Positions 28,658 through 38,871 of a stretch of 64,000 nucleotides of DNA are shown piece by piece. The DNA lies in the NCBI RefSeq assembly GCF_004022465.1, contig NZ_SAVA01000008.1, positions 173,545 through 237,544 of the forward strand. Direction: 5' to 3'. Made by a program: the position numbers and the translations under genes. The first letter of the stretch is position 1; each line of letters starts with the position of its first letter. This stretch comes from Rhodobacter huangdaonensis (GTDB lineage: Bacteria > Pseudomonadota > Alphaproteobacteria > Rhodobacterales > Rhodobacteraceae). The notes beneath the pieces are model-generated. The model was given only the letters and a program-made list of their open reading frames with translations. It did not search any database and was not told the DNA's origin.

Positions 28658-29485
28658 TCAGCCGCGGCTGTCGGGCAACTGGATGCGGGCGACCTGCTCG
28701 GCGATCGGGTCGACGGAGAGCGGGTGGGTCTCGCCGCTGTGGTCCTCGGGCGCGCCGATGTCCTGCCAGCGGCCGCCCTTGTAGATCTCGAGCGCGCCGA
28801 AATTCGCCTTGTAGCCCATCTTGCGCGAGCCCGGCACCCAGTAGCCGAGATAGACATAGGGCAGGCCGGCGCGACGCGCGATGTCGACATGATCGAGGAT
28901 CAGGAAGGTGCCGAGGCTGTCCTCGTGCCGGTCCGGGTCGTAGAAGCTGTAGACCATGCTCACCCCGTCATCGAGCACGTCGGTCAGGCACACCGCAGCA
29001 AGCGCGCGGGTCGAGCCGGGCGAGGCCTCGGTCTCGCGGTATTCGACGACGCGCGACTTCACCGGCGTCTCCTCGATCATCGCGGCGAATTCGAAGATGT
29101 CCATGTCGGCCATGCCGCCATCGGCGTGGCGCGCGTCGAGATAGCGGCGGAAGAGGGCGAACTGCTCCTCGGTGGCCCAGGGGCTGGTGGCGGTGCGCTT
29201 CAGGTGTGCGTTGCGCTTCAGCACCCGGCGCTGGGTGCGGCTGGGCTCGAAATCCGCCACCCGGATACGGGCCGAGAGGCAGGCCGTGCAATCGGCGCAG
29301 GAGGGGCGGTAAAGCACATTCTGCGAGCGCCGGAAGCCCTGGCGCGAGAGCGCGTTGTTCAGCTTTTCCGCCCCCTCGCCCTGCAGCGCGGTGAACAGCT
29401 TGCGCTCCGAACGCCCGTCCAGATAGGGACAGGGCTGCGGCGCGGTCACGTAGAACTGCGGTGCAAGCGGAAGCGAATGGCGCAT
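28658..29485 (-). CDS. bpt: Aspartate/glutamate leucyltransferase (Bpt, arginyltransferase family)
   Basis: 275 residues. N-end rule enzyme that adds Leu (Bpt group) to proteins with N-terminal Asp or Glu, marking them for ClpS/ClpAP. N-terminal Cys cluster PCPYLDGRSERKLFT and RPSCADCTACLSARI (zinc or Fe-S type ligands), then the GNAT-like transferase fold with SVDPIAEQV at the end and YLGYWVPGSRKMGYKANFGALEIYKGGRWQ, the family hallmark. The ATG MRHSLPLAPQFY is standard for the family although its RBS is weak; a Met 34 codons upstream gives no similarity. Confidence 0.92.
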   Translation of the reverse strand: MRHSLPLAPQFYVTAPQPCPYLDGRSERKLFTALQGEGAEKLNNALSRQGFRRSQNVLYRPSCADCTACLSARIRVADFEPSRTQRRVLKRNAHLKRTATSPWATEEQFALFRRYLDARHADGGMADMDIFEFAAMIEETPVKSRVVEYRETEASPGSTRALAAVCLTDVLDDGVSMVYSFYDPDRHEDSLGTFLILDHVDIARRAGLPYVYLGYWVPGSRKMGYKANFGALEIYKGGRWQDIGAPEDHSGETHPLSVDPIAEQVARIQLPDSRG

Positions 29486-29604
29486 TTCGACAGCTGTGAT
29501 GGGGTTGAGGTGGCGGGGCTGGGCATCAGGTCCCTGGCAATCTGCGGGCAGGCTAGCAAGATCGATCCTCGCCGCCAAGCCTTTCATGCCATTGCAGATA
29601 TGCG

Positions 29605-29629
29605 AAACCCCGCCTTTTTCAAGGCGGGG
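29605..29629 (-). terminator. Terminator of the DUF2852 gene
   Basis: Perfect 9-bp stem CCCCGCCTT with AAGGCGGGG, loop of four, followed on the minus strand by TTTCG. It lies 33 bases past the DUF2852 stop. Confidence 0.6.
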
Positions 29630-29661
29630 CGGCAGGAAGGGGCAGGTTGCGCGTTTCGCGA

Positions 29662-30126
29662 TCAGCTGCGGGGCGCCTCGGGGGCGTCGGTCCCGGCCGG
29701 CGCGGTGTCGGGCATCGCGGCGGCGGCGCGGGCGCGCTCGTCCATGTACTGGTCGAACTCGGCCTTGTCGCGGGCCTCACGCAGGCGGGCAAGGAAGGCC
29801 TCGAATGCGTCCTGTTCGCGCTCGAGCCGGGCCAGCGTGTCGGCCTTGTAGGCGTCGAAGGCGCGGTTGCCGGTCGGACGGCTGGCGTGGAAATGCATCC
29901 GCGGCGCGCAGGCGGCAAAGCGCTCGGCATTGCGCCGGCAGCCGCGGCCGAAGCGGCCGGTGATCAGGATGAAGCCGAGCACGAGCAGGCCGAGGGGGCC
30001 GGCGAAGATGAAGGCGCCGATCATGACCACGATCCACGAGATCGGGCCGCGCTCGTCGAGCCAGTTCAGCGTGCGCGCGATCCAGCCCGGGCGGGCGGGA
30101 ACGTCGGTATAGGCGTAGGCGGACAT
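29662..30126 (-). CDS. DUF2852 membrane protein
   Basis: 154 residues. One strong membrane segment (WIVVMIGAFIFAGPLGLLVLGFILITGRF, residues about 28-56) after a short N-terminus with PARPGWIARTLNWLDERGP. The cytoplasmic part has a conserved helix, NRAFDAYKADTLARLEREQDAFEAFLARLREARDKAEFDQYMDER, the core of DUF2852, then a Pro/Ala tail. RBS GGAGGTTCCC. Two palindromes stand upstream, so its expression is probably under specific control. Function unknown. Confidence 0.85.
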   Translation of the reverse strand: MSAYAYTDVPARPGWIARTLNWLDERGPISWIVVMIGAFIFAGPLGLLVLGFILITGRFGRGCRRNAERFAACAPRMHFHASRPTGNRAFDAYKADTLARLEREQDAFEAFLARLREARDKAEFDQYMDERARAAAAMPDTAPAGTDAPEAPRS

Positions 30127-30143
30127 GGGAACCTCCGGGTTGG

Positions 30144-30227
30144 GGATGTGAATGCCTTTCACATTCCGGAAGATGGGAGACCCTGCGCCGCCGGTCAAGG
30201 GATGATGTAAAAGTTTTTCACATCATC
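30144..30227 (-). promoter_or_regulatory. Two palindromes upstream of DUF2852
   Basis: Site 1 centres on TGTGAATGCCTTTCACA (30147-30163). Site 2 is GATGATGTAAAAG...CACATCATC (30201-30227). Both fit TGT-N11-ACA with AT-rich middles and are about 59 bases apart centre to centre, 20 and 80 bases before the start codon. They look like a pair of binding sites for one dimeric regulator. Confidence 0.5.
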
Positions 30228-30249
30228 CTGCCGCCCGCCCCCGATCCGG

Positions 30250-30717
30250 TCATTCGGTGAAGTCGGCGGGCTCGGCGCCGGTGATCCGCAACAGCTCGGC
30301 CGGGGCGATCGAGAAGATGTGGCGCGGTGTGCCGGCGGCGGCCCAGATCAGATCGAACTCGGCCAGCCGCGGATCCCAGAACAGCCGCACCGGTTTCAGA
30401 TGGCCGACGGGCGAGACCCCGCCGATGGCAAAGCCGGTCTCGGCGCGGATCAGATCGGCATCGGCCTTGCCGAGCGGCTGGCCGGCGACGGCGCTGGCCT
30501 TCGCGGCGCTGACCCGGTTGCCGCCGGCGGTCAGGAACAGCACGACATGGCCGCTGTCCTCGCCGCGGAAGATGATCGATTTCGCGATCTGGTCGACGGC
30601 GCAGCCCGCGGCCTCGGCCGCCTCGGCGGCGGTGCGGGCCTGGCCCACCTCGCGGATCTCGACCGCGGCCCCGGCGGCGGCCAGTGCTGCCTCGACCCGT
30701 TTCAGCGACTTGCTCAT
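30250..30717 (-). CDS. YbaK/ProX-type aminoacyl-tRNA deacylase
   Basis: 155 residues, single domain of the YbaK/ProRS-associated editing fold: VEIREVGQARTAAEAAEAAGC, QIAKSIIFRGEDSGHVVLFLTAGGNRVSAAK with the catalytic Lys region, and GFAIGGVSPVGHLKPVRLFWDPRL, the GxxxP loop and the C-terminal HIFSIAPAELLRITGA. It clears mischarged tRNA (Cys- or Ala-tRNA-Pro type in known members); exact specificity cannot be read from the sequence. RBS AAGGAGCGCG. Divergent from glnE with a 96-bp gap. Confidence 0.9.
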   Translation of the reverse strand: MSKSLKRVEAALAAAGAAVEIREVGQARTAAEAAEAAGCAVDQIAKSIIFRGEDSGHVVLFLTAGGNRVSAAKASAVAGQPLGKADADLIRAETGFAIGGVSPVGHLKPVRLFWDPRLAEFDLIWAAAGTPRHIFSIAPAELLRITGAEPADFTE

Positions 30718-30813
30718 TTCGCGCTCCTTCGTCCTTGCTCCCCCGGGTCTAGCGCCCGGGGCCGTGACAGGGAAGGGCATTGACCGGCGCGGCCGCAAGG
30801 CTAGTTTGCCGCC

Positions 30814-33585
30814 ATGAACTTTGCATCCCGCCTGACCCGTTGCCCCATTCCGCATGACCCCGACCGCGGCGCCGATCTGGCCGCACGCTTTCCGGGGCTC
30901 GCGCCCGAGCTGCGCGCGCTGATCGCCGGCACCGCGGGCTGTTCGCCCTATCTCGTCGGGCTGATGGAACGCGAGGCCGACTGGCTGGCGCTGGCGCTGG
31001 CGGGGGCGCCCGAAGAGGCGCTCGAGGCCGAGCTTGCCCGCGTCGCCGCCACCCCCGGCGAGGCGCTTGGCAGCGAGCTGCGCCGGGCGAAGCGGCGCCT
31101 TGCGCTGTTGACGGCGCTGGCCGACCTCGGTGGGGTGTGGCCGCTCGAGACGGTGACCGGGGCCCTCACCCGCCTCGCCGACAGTGCCGTCGATCTGGCG
31201 ATGAAGCATTTCGTCGCCGAGGAGATCCGCCGCGGCAAGATCCCCGGCGCGGGGCCCGACGACGTCGCCACCGCCGCCGGGATGGTGGCGCTCGCCATGG
31301 GCAAGATGGGGGCGGGGGAGCTGAACTATTCCTCCGATATCGACCTGATCTGCCTGTTCGACGAAATCCGCTATGACCCCGACGACCGGATGGAGGCGCG
31401 CGCGGCGCTGGTGCGGGCGACGCGGAAGATGGCGGCGCTGCTGAACGACCACACCGCCGAGGGCTATGTCTTCCGCACCGACCTGCGGCTGCGCCCCGAT
31501 GCCTCGGTGACGCCGGTATGCCTGTCGATGGGGGCGGCGGAGCTTTACTATGAAGCCGAGGGCCGGACCTGGGAGCGCGCGGCCTATATCAAGGCGCGGC
31601 CCTGCGCGGGCGACCTTGCGGCGGGCGCGCGGTTCCTCGAGACGCTGACCCCCTTCGTCTGGCGCAAGCACCTCGACTTCGCCGCGATCCAGGACGCCTA
31701 TGACATGCGGTTGCGGATCCGCGAGCACAAGGGGCTGCAGGGGCCGCTGACGATCCCCGGCCACAACATGAAGCTCGGCCAGGGCGGCATCCGTGAGATC
31801 GAGTTCTTCACCCAGACCCGGCAGCTGATCGCCGGCGGGCGCGACCCCTCGCTGCGCGAGCGCACCACGGTGGGCGGGCTGGCGCGGCTTGCCGCGCAGG
31901 GCTGGGTGCCCGAGACGGTGGCGCAGGAGCTCACCGACATCTACCGCGCGCACCGCGAGGTCGAGCACCGGGTGCAGATGGTGAACGACGCCCAGACCCA
32001 CCTGTTGCCGACCTCGGCCGAGGGGCTCGACCGCATCGCGCGGATGATGGGCGAGATCGACACCGCGGCCTGGGAGGCGGGCCTGCGGGCGCGGCTCGAG
32101 CGGGTCGAGACGCTGACCGGCGCCTTCTTCGCGCCGTCGGAATGCGAGGACCGGCCGGATCTCTCGCCCGCCTCCGAGGCGCTGGTCGAGGGCTGGCGCG
32201 GCTATCCCGCGCTGCGCTCGGACCGGGCGCAGGCGATCTTCCGCCGGATCGAGCCCGAGATCCTGAAGCGGATGACGCGGGCCGCGAACCCCGAGGAGGC
32301 GCTGCGCCAGTTCGACGGCTTCCTCGCGCGGCTGCCGGCCGGGGTGCAGCTGTTCTCGCTCTTTGAATCGAACCCGCAGCTGATCGACCTGATCGTCGAC
32401 ATCTGCGCCACCGCGCCGGGGCTTGCGGCCCATCTGTCGCGCAATGCGGGGGTGCTCGACGCGGTGATCGGCGGCTCGTTCTTCGCGCCGTGGCCCGGTG
32501 CCGAGGCGCTGCGGGCGGGGCTGGCGGCGGAGCTGGCGGCGGCGCCCGATTACGAGAAGGCGCTTGATGCGGCGCGCCGCTGGGCGAAGGAATGGCGCTT
32601 CCGCGTCGGCGTGCATCACCTGCGCGGCCTTGTCGACGCGGCCGAGGCGGCTAAGCATTATGCCGATGTCGCGGGGGCTGCGGTCGCCGCGCTCTGGCCG
32701 GTGGTGGTGGCCGAATTCGCGCGCAAGCACGGGGCGCAGCCCGGTCGTGGCGCGGTGGTGCTGGGCATGGGCTCGCTGGGTGCCGAGCGGCTGAACGCGG
32801 CCTCCGACCTCGATCTGATCGTGATCTATGACGCGGGCGGCGAGGAGGCCTCGTCAGGCCCGAAGCCCTTGCCGGCGCGCACCTATTTCGCCCGGCTGAC
32901 GCAGGCCTTCATCACCGCGCTGACCGCGCCGATGCCGGAGGGGCGGCTCTATGAGGTCGACATGCGGCTGCGGCCCTCGGGCAAGCAGGGGCCGGTCGCG
33001 GTGTCGCTGCAGAGCTTCCAGACCTATCAGATGGAAGAGGCCTGGACCTGGGAGCACCTCGCGCTGACGCGGGCGCGGGCGCTGGTGGGCGACCCGGATC
33101 TCGCCGACGAGATCGAGGCGGTGCGGCGCATCGTCTTGCGCGCGAAGGGCAGCGAGGCGCGGGTGGTGCCGGATCTGGCCGAGATGCGGGCGCGGATCTT
33201 TGCCGCCAAGGCCCCCGATGGCGACTGGGAGGCGAAGATCGGCCCCGGCCGGCTGCAGGACATCGAACTGCTGGCGCAAAGTTTCGCGCTGCGCGCGGGG
33301 GACCCGGCCCGGCGGGTCGAGGCGCAGCTGCGCGCGGGCCCGCGCGCCGGGCTGATCGCCAAGGCGGACGCCGAGGCGCTGGCCTCGGCCTATCGCTTCC
33401 TGTGGCGGTTGCAGGCGGGGGGGCGGCTGCTCACTGACCGGCCGCTCGAGATGGAGACGATCGGCGAGGGCGGGCGGGCGTTCCTGCTGCGCGAGGCGGA
33501 CGCGCCCGACCTCGATGCACTTGCCGCCCGGCTGGCCCGCACCACCGACGAGGCCGCCGCGATCATCGAACGCGCGCTGGCCTGA
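30814..33585 (+). CDS. glnE: Glutamine synthetase adenylyltransferase/adenylyl-removing enzyme
   Basis: 923 residues; adds or removes AMP on glutamine synthetase in response to PII and glutamine. Two nucleotidyltransferase domains: N-terminal adenylyl-removase with GAGELNYSSDIDLICLFDE (residues about 167-186) and C-terminal adenylyl-transferase with GSLGAERLNAASDLDLIVIYD (about 653-672), with the linker KMGQGGIREIEFF-like LGQGGIREIEFFTQ, conserved for GlnE, between. Slightly shorter than the enteric enzyme (about 945). Last residues end IIERALA, 8 bases short of the convergent eda stop. Confidence 0.96.
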   Translation: MNFASRLTRCPIPHDPDRGADLAARFPGLAPELRALIAGTAGCSPYLVGLMEREADWLALALAGAPEEALEAELARVAATPGEALGSELRRAKRRLALLTALADLGGVWPLETVTGALTRLADSAVDLAMKHFVAEEIRRGKIPGAGPDDVATAAGMVALAMGKMGAGELNYSSDIDLICLFDEIRYDPDDRMEARAALVRATRKMAALLNDHTAEGYVFRTDLRLRPDASVTPVCLSMGAAELYYEAEGRTWERAAYIKARPCAGDLAAGARFLETLTPFVWRKHLDFAAIQDAYDMRLRIREHKGLQGPLTIPGHNMKLGQGGIREIEFFTQTRQLIAGGRDPSLRERTTVGGLARLAAQGWVPETVAQELTDIYRAHREVEHRVQMVNDAQTHLLPTSAEGLDRIARMMGEIDTAAWEAGLRARLERVETLTGAFFAPSECEDRPDLSPASEALVEGWRGYPALRSDRAQAIFRRIEPEILKRMTRAANPEEALRQFDGFLARLPAGVQLFSLFESNPQLIDLIVDICATAPGLAAHLSRNAGVLDAVIGGSFFAPWPGAEALRAGLAAELAAAPDYEKALDAARRWAKEWRFRVGVHHLRGLVDAAEAAKHYADVAGAAVAALWPVVVAEFARKHGAQPGRGAVVLGMGSLGAERLNAASDLDLIVIYDAGGEEASSGPKPLPARTYFARLTQAFITALTAPMPEGRLYEVDMRLRPSGKQGPVAVSLQSFQTYQMEEAWTWEHLALTRARALVGDPDLADEIEAVRRIVLRAKGSEARVVPDLAEMRARIFAAKAPDGDWEAKIGPGRLQDIELLAQSFALRAGDPARRVEAQLRAGPRAGLIAKADAEALASAYRFLWRLQAGGRLLTDRPLEMETIGEGGRAFLLREADAPDLDALAARLARTTDEAAAIIERALA

Positions 33586-33592
33586 GGGCGGC

Positions 33593-34234
33593 TCAGCGCG
33601 GCAGGGCCGCCGCCTCGCGCGCGAGCGCCTCGATCCCGGCCCAGTCCCCTGCCCGCACCTTCGCGTCGGGGGCGACCCAGCTGCCGCCGGCGCAGGCGAC
33701 GTTCTTCAGCGCAAGATAGTCGGGCGCATTCGAAAGGCTGACTCCGCCGGTCGGGCAGAAGCTCACCTGCGGCAGCGGCCCGCCAAGCGCCCGGATCGCC
33801 GCCGCCCCGCCCGAGGTGCCGGCGGGGAAGAACTTGAGCATGTCATAGCCCCATTCCATCGCCCGCATCACCTCCGACGCGGTGACGGCGCCGGGCAGCA
33901 GCGGCAGGCCCTCGTCCTCGCAGGCCTTCACCAGCCGCTCGGTCAGCCCGGGCGAGACGCCGAAGCGCGCGCCCGCGGCCTTCGCCGCCCTGACGTCGGC
34001 GGGGGTCAGCAGGGTGCCCGCGCCAACGACGCCGCCCTCGACATCGGCCATCGCCCGGATCGCCTCGAGCGCGCAGGGGGTGCGCAGCGTCACCTCGAGC
34101 GCAGGCAATCCGCCCGCGACGAGGGCGCGGGCGAGGGGGGCGGCATCGGCCACCTGCTGCACCACGATCACCGGGATGATCGGGGCAAGCGCGCAGATCC
34201 CGCGCGCGGCGGCAGATTGTTCGGCAGGGGTCAT
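33593..34234 (-). CDS. eda: KDPG/KHG aldolase
   Basis: 213 residues. Splits 2-keto-3-deoxy-6-phosphogluconate to pyruvate and glyceraldehyde 3-phosphate, the last Entner-Doudoroff step. IIPVIVVQQVADAAPLARALVAGGLPALEVTLRTP near residues 19-52 contains the catalytic Glu; GAGTLLTPADV; the Schiff-base Lys in DMLKFFPAG; FCPTGGVSL. RBS AAGGAGAGCG. It follows edd on the same strand after a large hairpin repeat that may set the eda to edd ratio. Confidence 0.96.
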   Translation of the reverse strand: MTPAEQSAAARGICALAPIIPVIVVQQVADAAPLARALVAGGLPALEVTLRTPCALEAIRAMADVEGGVVGAGTLLTPADVRAAKAAGARFGVSPGLTERLVKACEDEGLPLLPGAVTASEVMRAMEWGYDMLKFFPAGTSGGAAAIRALGGPLPQVSFCPTGGVSLSNAPDYLALKNVACAGGSWVAPDAKVRAGDWAGIEALAREAAALPR

Positions 34235-34279
34235 CGGCGCTCTCCTTCGGCGGCCGCGCGCGGGCGGCGGGGGCGGGAT

Positions 34280-34346
34280 GCCTCCGGCGGGAGTATTTGG
34301 GCCAGGAAAATCGGCATTTCCTTGGAAAAATACTCCCGCCGGAGGC
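34280..34346. repeat. Large inverted repeat between edd and eda (copy B)
   Basis: Perfect 19-bp arms, GCCTCCGGCGGGAGTATTT and its complement, with a second inner near-repeat (CCAGGAAA...TTTCCTTGG) inside. It belongs to the GGAGTATTT..GGCCAGGAAAA type also seen at 43251-43310. It can form a very stable mRNA hairpin inside the edd-eda transcript. Confidence 0.85.
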
Positions 34347-34353
34347 AAGAAAC

Positions 34354-36171
<1,818 letters not shown>

Positions 36172-36222
36172 GGTGTCTTCCGTTCGGATGGGCGAGCGCG
36201 GTTTCGGCGACAGCGCCTCTGC

Positions 36223-36249
36223 TCTATACCGTTAGCGCTAACAAATCAA
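36223..36249 (-). promoter_or_regulatory. edd promoter with CceR-type operator
   Basis: On the minus strand TTGATT, 15 bases, TATAGA. The spacer is almost entirely the perfect palindrome GTTAGCGCTAAC (36231-36242), 60 bases from the edd start. A LacI-family repressor bound here would exclude RNA polymerase. CceR of R. sphaeroides is known to control Entner-Doudoroff genes; the match of this palindrome to its site is from memory. Confidence 0.65.
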
Positions 36250-36352
36250 CTCGTCTGGAATGTTTCAATTTTGGCGTCGGTTCCCGTGGCCGCAAGCGGC
36301 ATTCCTTCAAAATACACGACAATAAGCCACATCCTGCCACAATCCGCAGCGA

Positions 36353-36369
36353 GTTTCAGCAGCTGAAAC
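36353..36369. promoter_or_regulatory. Palindrome before the DUF6778-like lipoprotein
   Basis: GTTTCAG-CAG-CTGAAAC, perfect 7-bp arms, 21 bases before the start codon. Operator or leader hairpin. Confidence 0.4.
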
Positions 36370-36390
36370 AAAGCTGACGGAGTATCGGGC

Positions 36391-37050
36391 ATGAAAACGC
36401 TGCGCTTTCCCGCTGTCCTCGCCGGGCTGACGCTGCTGGCCGCCTGCGCCCAGGTCACGCCGGCGACGCGGGCCGCGACCGAGGTCACGGCACTTGACGA
36501 GATCGTGGTGAGCGGCGCCCCCGCGATGACGCAGCCGCGCTATGACGTGCGGGATGTGCGGGTCACGGTGCCGCGCACGCTCCATGTGTCCGAGGCGAAC
36601 CTCTATTACCCGATCGCCGATCTCGTCTGGCGCGGCGATGCGCGCGGCGACCGCTATGCCCAGGTCACGGCGATCTTCACCGAAGCGGCGGGCCGCGCCA
36701 CGGCGCAGATGCATGCGGGCCGGCCGGTCAGCGTCGACATCGAGGTGCTGCGCTTCCATGCCCTGACCGAGAAGACCCGCTACAGCGTCGGCGGCAGCTA
36801 CGGGGTGAAGTTCTCGCTCACCGTGCGCGACGCGCAGACCGGCGCGCTGATCGACGGGCCGCGGGTGGTCAAGGCCGGGCATCCGGCCTCGGGCGGGCAG
36901 AAGGCGATCGACGAAGAGGCGCGCGGGCTGACCGAAAAGGTGGTGGTCACGCAGTTCCTCGACGACCTGCTGCGCGCCGAACTGGCGAAGCCCGGCGTGC
37001 CTGCCGCCGTGGCCGGGGACCGCATCTCGCTGCTCGGCCTCGGGCAGTGA
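36391..37050 (+). CDS. Putative lipoprotein, DUF6778-like
   Basis: 219 residues. Lipoprotein signal MKTLRFPAVLAGLTLLAAC with lipobox LAAC (Cys-19). The mature domain: YDVRDVRVTVPRTLHVSEANLYYPIADLVWRGDARGDRYAQVTAIFTEA, VDIEVLRFHALTEKTRYSVGG, and FSLTVRDAQTGALIDGPRVV. I recall this as the Rhodobacteraceae family DUF6778. The pattern resembles other bacterial envelope lipoproteins that act on outer-membrane trafficking, but no function is known. Divergent from edd, followed by a terminator. Confidence 0.8.
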   Translation: MKTLRFPAVLAGLTLLAACAQVTPATRAATEVTALDEIVVSGAPAMTQPRYDVRDVRVTVPRTLHVSEANLYYPIADLVWRGDARGDRYAQVTAIFTEAAGRATAQMHAGRPVSVDIEVLRFHALTEKTRYSVGGSYGVKFSLTVRDAQTGALIDGPRVVKAGHPASGGQKAIDEEARGLTEKVVVTQFLDDLLRAELAKPGVPAAVAGDRISLLGLGQ

Positions 37051-37079
37051 GGCTTTCCTCGCGGGCCGCGGCGCGCTAG

Positions 37080-37103
37080 AGGGGGCGGCAACGCCCCTTT
37101 TTT
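37080..37103 (+). terminator. Intrinsic terminator after the DUF6778-like gene
   Basis: Stem GGGGCG with CGCCCC, loop GCAA, then six T. It separates this gene from the RNA methyltransferase 18 bases on. Confidence 0.8.
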
Positions 37104-37120
37104 CATGCGAGGCCTTCCCC

Positions 37121-38329
37121 ATGTCCGATACTGATCTTCCGCAACCGCGTCCCGTGGTGCGGCTGCGCCCCAAGGCCGAGGCGCGTGCGATCCGCCACGG
37201 CTTCCCCTGGGTCTATGCCGATGAGCTGGTCACCGACCGGCGCACGCAGGCGCTGACCCCGGGCACCATCGCGACCCTCGAGGATGCCGAGCGCCGGCCG
37301 CTGGCCACCGTTACCGTCAATCCGAACTCGAAGATCATCGGCCGGGTGCTCGACCGCAACGCCGAGGCGGTGATCGACCGAGCCTGGATCGCGGCGCGGA
37401 TCGCGCGTGCACTCGAGCTGCGCGCGCGGCTCTTCGATGCCCCCTTCTATCGCCTTGTCCATGCCGAGTCGGACGGGCTGCCCGGGGTCATCATCGACCG
37501 CTTCGGCGATGTCGCGGTGGTGCAGCCGAACGCCACCTGGTCGGAGGCGATGATCGAGGATATCGCTGCCGCGCTGACCGAGGTCACCGGCGTCACCACC
37601 ATCGTCAAGAACGGCTCGGGCCGGTCACGCAGCCTCGAGGGGCTGAACGAGGAGACGGTGGTGCTGAAGGGCGCCATCGCGGGCCCGATCGAGGTGCCGA
37701 TGAACGGCGCGATCTACATGGCCGACGTGCTGGGCGGGCAGAAGACCGGGCTGTTCTTCGACCAGCGCCCGAACCATGCCTTTGCCGCGCGGCTGGCAAA
37801 GGGGGCGCGGGTGCTCGACGTGTTCTCGCATGTGGGCGGCTTTGCGCTTGCCTGTCTTGCGGGCGGCGCCACCTCGGCGCTGGCGGTCGATGCCTCGGCC
37901 GCGGCGCTCGGGCTTGCCACGCGCGGCGCCGAGGCGATGGGGCAGGGTGCGCAGTTCGCAACGCGGCAGGGCGATGCCTTCGCCACGCTCGAGGCGCTGG
38001 CCGCCGAGGGCGCGCAGTTCGATCTGGTGATCTGTGACCCGCCCGCCTTCGCTCCGGCAAAGCCCGCGCTGCAGGCGGGGCTGCGCGCCTATGAGCGGGT
38101 GGCGCGTCTCGCGGCGCCGCTGGTCGCGCCGGGGGGCTTCCTGACGCTGTGCTCCTGCTCGCACGCGGCCGATCTCGATCAGTTCCGTGCTGCGTCGAGC
38201 CGCGGCATCGGGCGGGGCGGGCGGCGGCCGCAGCTTCTGCACACGGGCTATGCCGGCCCCGATCACCCGATGCTGCCGCAGCTGGCCGAATCGGGCTATC
38301 TGAAGGCGCTGTTCTTCCGGCTCGACTGA
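37121..38329 (+). CDS. Class I SAM-dependent RNA methyltransferase (RlmI/RSP_2647-like)
   Basis: 402 residues. N-terminal PUA-like domain (RLRPKAEARAIRHGFPWVYADEL) then an EEHEE linker and a Rossmann methyltransferase: FFDQRPNHAFAARLAKGARVLDVFSHVGGFALACLAGGA (SAM loop), acidic DLVICDPPAFAPAK (motif IV, DPP) and LTLCSCSHAADLDQF with the Cys region of 5-methylcytosine RNA methyltransferases. The RlmI relatives methylate 23S rRNA. The stop TGA overlaps the ATG of the PIN gene, so the three following frames are one coupled unit. Confidence 0.9.
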   Translation: MSDTDLPQPRPVVRLRPKAEARAIRHGFPWVYADELVTDRRTQALTPGTIATLEDAERRPLATVTVNPNSKIIGRVLDRNAEAVIDRAWIAARIARALELRARLFDAPFYRLVHAESDGLPGVIIDRFGDVAVVQPNATWSEAMIEDIAAALTEVTGVTTIVKNGSGRSRSLEGLNEETVVLKGAIAGPIEVPMNGAIYMADVLGGQKTGLFFDQRPNHAFAARLAKGARVLDVFSHVGGFALACLAGGATSALAVDASAAALGLATRGAEAMGQGAQFATRQGDAFATLEALAAEGAQFDLVICDPPAFAPAKPALQAGLRAYERVARLAAPLVAPGGFLTLCSCSHAADLDQFRAASSRGIGRGGRRPQLLHTGYAGPDHPMLPQLAESGYLKALFFRLD

Positions 38330-38871
38330 TGAAGGTGCTGCTCGACGCCTGCGTGCTTTACCCGACCGTGCTGCGCGAGATCCTGATCGGCGTGGCGCGG
38401 CGCGGGCTCTACACGCCGTTGTGGTCGGCGCGCATCCTGGAAGAGTGGGCGCGCGCCGCCGCCCGGCTGGGCCCGGCAGACGAGGCGATCGCGCGCGGCG
38501 AGGTGGCGGCGCTGCGCGCGGCCTTCCCGCGCGCCGAGGTGGCGCCGAAACCCGGGCTCGAGGCGCGGCTCGTGCTGCCCGATCCGAATGACGTGCATGT
38601 GCTGGCCGCCGCGATCGCGGGCTCGGCCGATGCCATCGTGACCTTCAACGCCGTCGATTTTCCGCGCGCGACGCTGGCCGCCGAAGGGATCGAGCGGCGC
38701 GACCCGGACGGCTTCCTCTGGGCGCTGTGGTCGGACAGCCCCGCGCCCGTCGCCGAGGTGGTCGAGGCGGTGCGGGCCGAGGCCGAGCGGCTCTCGGGCG
38801 TGCCGCAGCCATTGCGGCCGCTGCTCAAGCGCGCCAAGCTGCCGCGGTTGGGCAAGGTGCTGGAGGCGTGA
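38329..38871 (+). CDS. PIN domain protein (RSP_2648-like)
   Basis: 180 residues; start codon shares an A with the previous stop (TGATG). PIN nuclease acidic residues: Asp-6 in MKVLLDACVLYP, Glu in ARILEEWARA, Asp-84 or Asp-87 in VLPDPNDVHVLAAAIA and the final Asp in VTFNAVDFP, so the four-acid metal site appears complete. No antitoxin gene is adjacent, which argues against a VapC-type pair; a constant link to an RNA methyltransferase suggests RNA processing. The C-terminal 50 residues form a helical, basic extension (LRPLLKRAKLPRLGKV). Confidence 0.85.
   Translation: MKVLLDACVLYPTVLREILIGVARRGLYTPLWSARILEEWARAAARLGPADEAIARGEVAALRAAFPRAEVAPKPGLEARLVLPDPNDVHVLAAAIAGSADAIVTFNAVDFPRATLAAEGIERRDPDGFLWALWSDSPAPVAEVVEAVRAEAERLSGVPQPLRPLLKRAKLPRLGKVLEA

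Noticed and set aside
38329..38871. PIN protein as a VapC toxin
   Set aside because: No antitoxin-like partner is adjacent; its neighbours are an RNA methyltransferase and DUF2478, and it has a basic C-terminal extension not seen in short VapC toxins.
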